Part shown: positions 5,070 to 10,199 of the stretch, piece after piece
How the letters are laid out: each line of letters opens with the position of its first letter
Position numbering within the stretch: position 1 is the stretch's first letter
Assembly: GCA_018061205.1 (NCBI GenBank)
Contig: JAGOUP010000016.1
Location: forward strand, 1 to 10,199
Origin: Candidatus Levyibacteriota bacterium
Lineage (GTDB): Bacteria; Patescibacteriota; Microgenomatia; Levybacterales; UBA12049
Length of the DNA stretch: 10,199 bases
Direction of reading: 5' to 3'
The notes under the pieces: model-generated
Told to the model about the DNA's origin: nothing
Database searches by the model: none
The model's input: only the letters and a program-made list of their open reading frames with translations
Program-made: the position numbers and the translations under genes

Positions 5070-7967
5070 ATGCTACGAGATGCTCTTTTTTACTTTAACC
5101 AATATCTCAATATCCATCCTTTTCTTCTTCCGTTAGGCATTATTGGTCTTTGGAGATGGAGCGTATGGCTCTTTAAAGAACTGGTAGGACTCAGATATAA
5201 ACCACAAACAAAACTATATAAAGCATCGGTCTCCATAGTGACCCCTGTATATAATGAAAATCCACAGGTCTTTACACAAGCACTTGTTTCATGGCAAAAA
5301 AATAAACCCGCAGAAATTATCGCAGTTATTGATTATACCGATACAAAATGTATACAAATCTTTAAAGACTTTGCAAAAAAAGCAAAAGGAGCAAAGCTCA
5401 TCATCACAAAAAAACCGGGCAAGAGACCAGCACTCGCGGATGGAATACAAGCAGCAACCTCCGATATTGTAGCGCTCGTTGATAGTGATACGATTTGGGA
5501 TGCTGACGTCATCAGATACGGACTCCCTCCTTTTCATGATAAAAAAGTGGCTGGAGTGGGAACCTACCAAAGCGTGCAAAATCCTAAAACATTGGCACAA
5601 AAAATCTTTGATATTCATTTGGATCTTCGATATATGGATGATTTTGCATTTTTAGCAGCATCTGGTGATGCATTGAACTGTTTGTCTGGAAGAACAGCAT
5701 TTTATCGACGAAAAGTCGTCCTTCCGATGCTACCTGATTTGATCAATGAAACATTTATGGGAAAACCAGTTATTAGCGGCGATGATAAACGACTCACATA
5801 TCTCGTTTTAGCAGCAGGCTGGAAAGTAAAATACCAAAGTAATTCCCATGTCTCAACCCCAGGTATGGCTGATTTGGGATCATATTTACAACAGCGACTC
5901 AGATGGTCACGAAACAGTTTGCGTGCTGATTTACGAGCAATGGGAGAAGGATGGCCATGGAGGCACAAAGGATTGATTTTCTTTCAACTCGATAAAGTTG
6001 CCCAAGCATTTGTTGTTATTCTCAGTCCTATCTATTTTTTCATTTCACTTTTCCTAGGCCTTTGGATACCGGCTGGGATTATTTTTATTTGGTGGTGTAT
6101 GAGTCGATTAATAAAAATGTATCCACATTTAAAAAGACGCCCACAAGATATATTCATTCTTCCTTTTTTTATTTTGTATTCTTTCTTTACAGCCCTTGTG
6201 AAAGTATATGCATTCTTTACCCTCAATACCCAAGGGTGGATAACCAGATGGGATAAATCGAGAATGCCACAACTCCGATTTTTAAAATCTGTTCCAGCAT
6301 ATGCAGCAACATTGATTTTTCTTGCCTTTCTCATCGGCAGCATTTATCTCTATCGATATAATAGCTATATTATTCCTCGTGAACAACAACAGCAACTTGT
6401 TAAAACAGTACTTCCGATAAAAAATCCTGTCACCGTTTCAATAGATAAAACAAAATATGGACCTAACACTCCGACAGAAAACGGGTTATTTGTACAACGA
6501 TATGAAGTACAAGCAGGTGAATCACTTGGCAGTGTAGCCGAAAAATTCGGCATAACTATTGATAATTTACTGTTAGCAAATGTGAGTAGACTAACTAACT
6601 GGAATACCATAGAGCCCGGCTTTATTCTCAGTATTCCTGGAAAAGATACAACCCTAACCAATCAGAATACTTTCAATTATAAAAGAATTTATCCTGATAC
6701 CAATGTTATTACATACGATGAGCCAACAAATACCATTCATATTTCTGGTAGAGGCACCTCATTAACACTTTCCACTATCCGAGATCGTATGGGTGAACAA
6801 TACCTCAAAGAAATAAAACCAAAAGAATGGTATCTCCAAGTAAGTATTTTTATCCATCCTGGTGTAACACTTACGTTAGATAAATCTGAAGTTACCTGGC
6901 TCAAGATGAAAAGCGATAAAGATAGCATCACCTATCTGCGTGCATCTAGCGGTATCTTCACCATGAATGGTGTCAAAATAACATCATGGGATGAATCACT
7001 CAACGATTATGATAAAAATATCAATGATAAAAGAAGCTATATTCTCGTCAAAGATAATTCCCGCATGGATATTTACAATTCAGAACTCGCATACTTAGGT
7101 TTTTCAAGACTCCTTGATCCGACAACATCACCTTATGGCGTATCATGGAGAATGAGTAATGGAAAGGGCGGAACAACAATACTGACAGGTGAAATTCTCA
7201 ACAGTCGTTTTCATCACAACTACTTTGGCACCTATACATTCGGTGCTACTGGTATGCTTTGGCGAGGCAATGAATTTTATGCAAACATTCGATATGGGCT
7301 GGATCCTCATGATGATTCGAACGGATTCTTGGTCGAAAATAATAAAGCATACGATAACGGATCACATGGTATTATTTTTTCAAAACGCTGTATCAATAAT
7401 ACTATCCGAAATAATATCTCCTATAACAATAAATTACATGGCATTATGCTCCATGAAAGTTCCAATAATAATATCGTTGAGAATAATATACTCTATGGAA
7501 ATACTGATGCCATTGCTCTATGGCACTCTAGCAATAATTTGATCCGGAATAATTCTATGAGTGATAATAAAAGTGGCGTGAGAGCTAATAGAGCATCAAA
7601 TGAAAATTTGATAACGAACAATAGAATTATGAAAAATTCCCATTACGGTATCTATCTCTATGACTCAGCAAATAAAAATGTATTACATGAAAATATTCTC
7701 CGAAACGATAATGTGGCTGTATACGTGAATACAAGCAATAATTTTATAACAAAAAATGTTATTGAAGACAATACAACTGGTATATATTTACGAGGAAAAG
7801 TCAAAAATAATATTTTAACAAGCAATGACATCAGGTACAGCACTCTCTATGGTATCTACACAAACAGCGATAAAAATTATAGCAATGTCTTAGGAACAAA
7901 TACCTTGTATAAAAACCGTCATGACATTGTTGCTCATACCGCTTCCACCCTTTCGGCAAAAAAATAA
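5070..7967 (+). CDS. Fused polysaccharide synthase (GT2) - LysM - AlgG-like C5-epimerase beta-helix protein
   Basis: A 965-residue three-part membrane protein. A membrane helix (about 17-36) leads into a cytosolic family 2 glycosyltransferase (about 52-300) with VTPVYNE (57-63), DSD (138-140), GDD (237-239) and QRLRW (275-279), the pattern of processive hyaluronan/NodC/Alg8-type synthases. Membrane segments follow at about 309-331, 333-347, 361-385 and 409-428. The loops at 346-360 and 391-407 are both positively charged; if both are cytosolic, 361-385 is re-entrant or interfacial and everything after 428 lies outside. The GWITR at 389-393 resembles the WGTR motif of these synthases. A LysM glycan-binding domain spans about 476-523. 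The rest is a right-handed beta-helix with the AlgG signature RYGLDPHDDS (741-750) and R773. Inferred role: polymerise a uronic acid, pass it through the membrane and epimerise it outside. There is no ribosome binding site; the 5-base gap suggests coupling to the dehydrogenase gene. Confidence 0.88.
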   Translation: MLRDALFYFNQYLNIHPFLLPLGIIGLWRWSVWLFKELVGLRYKPQTKLYKASVSIVTPVYNENPQVFTQALVSWQKNKPAEIIAVIDYTDTKCIQIFKDFAKKAKGAKLIITKKPGKRPALADGIQAATSDIVALVDSDTIWDADVIRYGLPPFHDKKVAGVGTYQSVQNPKTLAQKIFDIHLDLRYMDDFAFLAASGDALNCLSGRTAFYRRKVVLPMLPDLINETFMGKPVISGDDKRLTYLVLAAGWKVKYQSNSHVSTPGMADLGSYLQQRLRWSRNSLRADLRAMGEGWPWRHKGLIFFQLDKVAQAFVVILSPIYFFISLFLGLWIPAGIIFIWWCMSRLIKMYPHLKRRPQDIFILPFFILYSFFTALVKVYAFFTLNTQGWITRWDKSRMPQLRFLKSVPAYAATLIFLAFLIGSIYLYRYNSYIIPREQQQQLVKTVLPIKNPVTVSIDKTKYGPNTPTENGLFVQRYEVQAGESLGSVAEKFGITIDNLLLANVSRLTNWNTIEPGFILSIPGKDTTLTNQNTFNYKRIYPDTNVITYDEPTNTIHISGRGTSLTLSTIRDRMGEQYLKEIKPKEWYLQVSIFIHPGVTLTLDKSEVTWLKMKSDKDSITYLRASSGIFTMNGVKITSWDESLNDYDKNINDKRSYILVKDNSRMDIYNSELAYLGFSRLLDPTTSPYGVSWRMSNGKGGTTILTGEILNSRFHHNYFGTYTFGATGMLWRGNEFYANIRYGLDPHDDSNGFLVENNKAYDNGSHGIIFSKRCINNTIRNNISYNNKLHGIMLHESSNNNIVENNILYGNTDAIALWHSSNNLIRNNSMSDNKSGVRANRASNENLITNNRIMKNSHYGIYLYDSANKNVLHENILRNDNVAVYVNTSNNFITKNVIEDNTTGIYLRGKVKNNILTSNDIRYSTLYGIYTNSDKNYSNVLGTNTLYKNRHDIVAHTASTLSAKK
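7302..7313 (+). other. DPHD catalytic motif of the epimerase domain
   Basis: Codons 745-748 encode D-P-H-D inside RYGLDPHDDS. In Pseudomonas AlgG the histidine of DPHD (H319) is the catalytic base and R345 neutralises the sugar carboxylate (numbers recalled from the literature). The spacing of 26 residues is the same here, H747 to R773. This supports an active uronan C5-epimerase rather than a generic NosD-like repeat protein. Confidence 0.8.
7368..7931 (+). repeat. Protein-level parallel beta-helix repeats, about nine turns
   Basis: The equivalent turn position (mostly G in GI-x-L) falls at residues 767, 791, 814, 836, 860, 882, 904, 928 and 952, a period of 22-24 residues. Each turn has the plan N-x-I-x-x-N followed by GI-x-L, with a stack of asparagines. 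The DNA is correspondingly rich in AAT and AAC codons but has no exact long repeats. Confidence 0.85.
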
Positions 7968-7983
7968 ATCTGGTAATTTATTG

Positions 7984-7989
7984 TATACT
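7984..7989 (+). promoter_or_regulatory. -10 box (TATACT) of the J-domain-like gene, leaderless configuration
   Basis: TATACT ends 7 bases before the ATG at 7997, with no ribosome binding site between. The whole gap to the preceding gene is only 29 bases, and no terminator hairpin is visible in it, so read-through from the cassette is also possible. Confidence 0.5.
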
Positions 7990-7996
7990 TCTCTTT

Positions 7997-8827
7997 ATGA
8001 CCCATACATCTGATAAAACTATTATTGTTCATGATGATTCTTTTAAACTTGCCAAATTAAAAAAATCATTGATCCAGACCATAGAAAAAAAAAGAAATAT
8101 ATTGCTCTCTATTACTGCAAAAGTAGAAATGCTTCGTCTTGATTTAGATATTATAAAAAGGGAATACCATGTCAGAATAGGAAGATTATATCTCAAAGAT
8201 GATCAACTAGATCTAGAGATAATCAGATATAAAAACATTAAAAGCTTATTAGAATCAGGGATGAGCTATGACAAAGCAATAGAGAAAATCAACGAACAAT
8301 ACTATGCCGAAAAAAAACTATTTGATTTTCGTGATGAGGAAATAGCATATGATGAGAAGCTATTATCCATGCGAAAAGACGTGGAAGAAAGCACTCAAGA
8401 AGATATAAAAAAGCTCTGGAAAAAATTATTATTTCAATTACATCCTGATCTCACAAAAAATCCAGAAGAGAAAAAACAACGGGAAGGAATCATGAGAAAA
8501 ATCAATGATGCGTATGCCCAAAATGATTTTGATACGTTAAAAACTATTGAGAATCAACATACAGAGGAAGATTTTGCTATTGCTTCAGTTGAACGATTAG
8601 AACAAAGGATTGCAGAACTTGAAGACGCCGCTATCACTCAGGAGATAGAGTACCAAACACTTCTATCATCCGAATGGTATATGTGGAGAAAAAAAAGTCA
8701 GGCAGCTCAAAAAAAGAATAGTGATATTTTTAAAGAATTGGAAGAAAAATTATTGGAAGATGTCACCCGCAAAATATACATTGTCCAAGTTTATAGAAAA
8801 GAATTTGATGAAAAAGGATATTATTGA
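7997..8827 (+). CDS. Coiled-coil protein with a central J-domain-like segment
   Basis: A 276-residue charged protein without membrane segments. Residues about 18-130 and 195-260 look like long helices or coiled coils. Between them, about 136-185, lies a J-like core: a helix ending LLFQLHPD with the HPD motif at 149-151, then a helix containing MRKINDAYAQNDFDTL, like the helix III ending of DnaJ proteins. J-domains stimulate the ATPase of an Hsp70 (DnaK) partner. There is no Gly/Phe region, zinc finger or DnaJ C-terminal domain, so it would be a specialised co-chaperone or a protein that borrowed the fold. The start is fixed by the -10 box just upstream. Its end overlaps the convergent obg gene by 7 bases. 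I cannot assign a partner, and no link to the polysaccharide cassette is shown beyond position. Confidence 0.65.
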   Translation: MTHTSDKTIIVHDDSFKLAKLKKSLIQTIEKKRNILLSITAKVEMLRLDLDIIKREYHVRIGRLYLKDDQLDLEIIRYKNIKSLLESGMSYDKAIEKINEQYYAEKKLFDFRDEEIAYDEKLLSMRKDVEESTQEDIKKLWKKLLFQLHPDLTKNPEEKKQREGIMRKINDAYAQNDFDTLKTIENQHTEEDFAIASVERLEQRIAELEDAAITQEIEYQTLLSSEWYMWRKKSQAAQKKNSDIFKELEEKLLEDVTRKIYIVQVYRKEFDEKGYY

Positions 8828-9780
8828 TTCACAGTTTGAAGCAACAATTTCTTGAATGCATCTAATGTATCTTTTTCATGTATGGATACACCAATTGTTT
8901 TTTCATCGCCAAATACTTTTATCTTTTCTTCCACTTCTTTTTTTGTCATAAGATCAATCTTTGTCAAAACAATCATATGCTCCTTTTTCAGTAATGTCTG
9001 ATCATATGCTTCAAATTCTTGTTGTATCATGTGATATGTTTTTAGCGGATCTTCCTGTGTTGCCTCAATACAATAGACTAAAAATTTTGTTTTTTCTATA
9101 TGCTTGAGAAATTTTAATCCCAATCCTTTTCCCTTTGATGCTCCTTCAATAATACCTGGAATATCAGCTAAAATAACGCCATCAGACATACCCAGATTTG
9201 GATCAAGCGTGGTAAATGGATAATTGCCAATTTTTGGTTTCGCATTGGTAAATGCATCAAGCAGGCTACTTTTCCCTGCATTTGGGTATCCCACAAATCC
9301 CACATCTGCAATAAGCCTCAGTTCTAGTTTTACTTTTTTTTCTTCTCCTTTTTCCCCGGGCTCAAATTCCATAGGAGTCTGATTAGTTGCTGATTTAAAC
9401 TCATTGTTTCCTCTACCACCACTTCCCCCTTTTGCAACAAGTATCAAATCTTTTTCATTTTCTATTTCCCATGTCGTTGCATCATCTAAATCAATCACCC
9501 GTGTCCCAACAGGAACAAACACAATTCGATTTCCCCCATTTTTTCCAAAAAGATTTTTCTTTTTCCCACGCACGCCATCTTCACCTTGAATTCTTTTTTT
9601 ATATCGAAACTGTGAAAGATCTGCTATATTTGTTGATCCCTGCAAATAGATACTTCCACCATTTCCACCATTTCCACCATCAGGTCCTCCTTTGGCCGTT
9701 TGGGCATTTCGTCGAAAAGAAACTGCACCTTTTCCTCCATCCCCTGCTTTTATTGTAATAGCTACCTCATCAATTAACAT
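8821..9780 (-). CDS. obgE: Obg GTPase, ribosome-assembly factor, without the OCT domain
   Basis: Obg is an essential GTPase that binds the large ribosomal subunit late in assembly. The glycine-rich Obg fold (about 1-157) has the expected GDGGKGAVSFRR (13-24) and GGPDGGNGGNGG (31-42). The G domain (about 158-319) shows G1 GYPNAGKSS (164-172), the switch NYPFTTLDPN (186-195), G3 DIPGIIEGA (206-214) and G4 TKID (273-276), where N is more common than T. G5 reads VSIHE (298-302) instead of the usual SA. The protein ends right after the G domain, so the variable C-terminal OCT domain of some Obg proteins is missing, as in E. coli-type variants that also differ there. It lies 24 bases downstream of the PKD gene but has its own -10 box. 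Confidence 0.95.
   Translation of the reverse strand: MLIDEVAITIKAGDGGKGAVSFRRNAQTAKGGPDGGNGGNGGSIYLQGSTNIADLSQFRYKKRIQGEDGVRGKKKNLFGKNGGNRIVFVPVGTRVIDLDDATTWEIENEKDLILVAKGGSGGRGNNEFKSATNQTPMEFEPGEKGEEKKVKLELRLIADVGFVGYPNAGKSSLLDAFTNAKPKIGNYPFTTLDPNLGMSDGVILADIPGIIEGASKGKGLGLKFLKHIEKTKFLVYCIEATQEDPLKTYHMIQQEFEAYDQTLLKKEHMIVLTKIDLMTKKEVEEKIKVFGDEKTIGVSIHEKDTLDAFKKLLLQTVNQ
9654..9680 (-). repeat. Three exact tandem copies of a 9-base unit inside obg
   Basis: TTCCACCAT (plus strand) occurs three times head to tail and encodes the GGN-type repeats of the glycine-rich Obg fold. It is explained by protein need plus uniform codon use, but is a possible slippage site. Confidence 0.85.
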
Positions 9781-9787
9781 ACTGCCT

Positions 9788-9796
9788 ATTCTATCA
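9788..9796 (-). promoter_or_regulatory. Extended -10 promoter (TGA-TAGAAT) of obg
   Basis: On the minus strand TAGAAT (9793 to 9788, 5/6 match) is preceded by TGA (9796 to 9794) and ends 7 bases before the ATG at 9780. It is again a leaderless layout, placed in the 24-base gap behind the PKD gene. Confidence 0.5.
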
Positions 9797-9804
9797 TGTT
9801 TCCT

Positions 9805-10199
9805 CTATATTCGTTCCTTAGCTTTATTTTTTCTGTATTTGATCATTGTTACGATAATTACACCAATTATCACAATAACACCAATTCCAAATATATATAA
9901 TGCATTTGATTCTTTTTTCTTATCATTTTGGACATCTGTCATATTTTCATATGCGGTATTATCTACTTGAATGAATGCATCAGAAATAAAACCATTTTTA
10001 TCAGTAATACGAAGAACAGGAAAAACAATACGCAAATCATCTTTATATAAATACCCCACCTTTTTTTGTTTTGATGAACTCATATCACCAAAATCCCAAA
10101 AATATGATGTTATATCATTCGATGAGGTAGACTTTGATCCATCAAATAACAGCATATCTGCAAAAGAAAATAACAAAGGCTCAGACAATGGATCAGTAC
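9805..10199 (-). CDS. PKD-domain protein with C-terminal membrane anchor, N-terminus outside window
   Basis: The frame is open to the window end (130 codons plus stop visible), so the start lies beyond it. A TTG at 10188 is in frame but is not a natural start, as the reading frame and a PKD-like sequence continue past it. The visible part has a PKD (polycystic kidney disease, Ig-like) domain: LLFDGSKST, then SYFWDFGD, the hallmark YxWDFGD motif, then GYLYKDD and VLRITDKNGF. A polar linker follows, then a membrane helix (ALYIFGIGVIVIIGVIIVTM) and a short basic tail KYRKNKAKERI. This is a surface protein anchored at its C-terminus with the PKD domain outside, probably for binding or spacing. 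The missing N-terminal part would decide its role. Confidence 0.75.
   Translation of the reverse strand, partial: TDPLSEPLLFSFADMLLFDGSKSTSSNDITSYFWDFGDMSSSKQKKVGYLYKDDLRIVFPVLRITDKNGFISDAFIQVDNTAYENMTDVQNDKKKESNALYIFGIGVIVIIGVIIVTMIKYRKNKAKERI

Noticed and set aside
5223..5990. Naming the synthase a cellulose or hyaluronan synthase
   Set aside because: Motifs show only a processive GT2 enzyme. The fused epimerase and neighbouring dehydrogenase point to a uronic-acid polymer, but the sugar cannot be fixed from sequence.
7302..7931. Calling the beta-helix a NosD-like copper-binding protein
   Set aside because: Automatic tools often give that name to such repeats, but the DPHD motif with the arginine 26 residues later fits AlgG-type epimerases much better.
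9432..9758. Long open frame on the plus strand inside obg
   Set aside because: It is antisense to the glycine-rich Obg fold; its histidine- and phenylalanine-rich product is a by-product of the obg codons.
1..10199. CRISPR arrays, tRNA or rRNA genes, insertion sequences, UGA recoding
   Set aside because: No spaced direct repeats, tRNA-like cloverleaf, transposase or terminal inverted repeats seen, and UGA serves as a stop in two genes.

Overview
The window is A+T-rich, tightly packed bacterial DNA. It holds seven complete long genes, one fused giant gene, and two genes cut by the window edges. UGA is used as a true stop (coaBC and the J-domain gene), which argues against the UGA=Gly code of Gracilibacteria/Absconditabacteria. 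No gene has a convincing Shine-Dalgarno sequence. Six genes have a -10 box only 6-8 bases before the ATG, as expected for leaderless mRNAs. Three convergent gene pairs overlap by 4-10 bases at their stop codons. This compactness, with the gene content (short Obg, PKD protein with a C-terminal anchor, coiled-coil J-domain protein), fits a small-genome lineage such as Patescibacteria/CPR, perhaps Parcubacteria-like. That placement is inference; no rRNA or marker phylogeny is available.

Layout. 1-648 (-): a GAP/sulfolipid-addressing family membrane protein, cut at its C-terminus. 712-1914 (+): CoaBC, making 4'-phosphopantetheine for coenzyme A. 1905-2399 (-): a small P-loop kinase of the gluconokinase-like type. 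2438-3151 (+): a DnaQ-fold DEDDh exonuclease with an ExoX-like C-terminal domain. 3148-3909 (-): an RsuA/RluB-type 23S/16S rRNA pseudouridine synthase. 3910-4155: the only sizeable non-coding stretch, with a candidate promoter and two inverted repeats. 4156-7967 (+): a two-gene cassette. 7997-8827 (+): a coiled-coil J-domain-like protein. 8821-9780 (-): Obg GTPase. 9805-10199 (-): the C-terminal end of a PKD-domain surface protein.

The highlight is the cassette at 4156-7967. Its first gene is a UDP-glucose/GDP-mannose dehydrogenase family enzyme that keeps the catalytic residues but lacks the usual third, nucleotide-sugar-binding domain. Five bases later begins a 965-residue protein that joins, in order, a membrane-embedded family 2 processive glycosyltransferase, a LysM domain, and a right-handed beta-helix. 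The beta-helix carries the DPHD catalytic motif of the alginate C5-epimerase AlgG, and an arginine 26 residues after its histidine. The three steps that Pseudomonas splits among AlgD (uronic acid precursor), Alg8 (polymerisation) and AlgG (epimerisation) thus appear in two adjacent genes, with polymerase and epimerase in one chain. I infer a minimal system that makes, exports and epimerises a uronic-acid polysaccharide at the membrane. The actual sugar (mannuronate, glucuronate or other) cannot be read from the sequence.

The flanking genes are housekeeping and seem unrelated to the cassette, except perhaps the GAP-family protein and the PKD protein, which also belong to the cell envelope.
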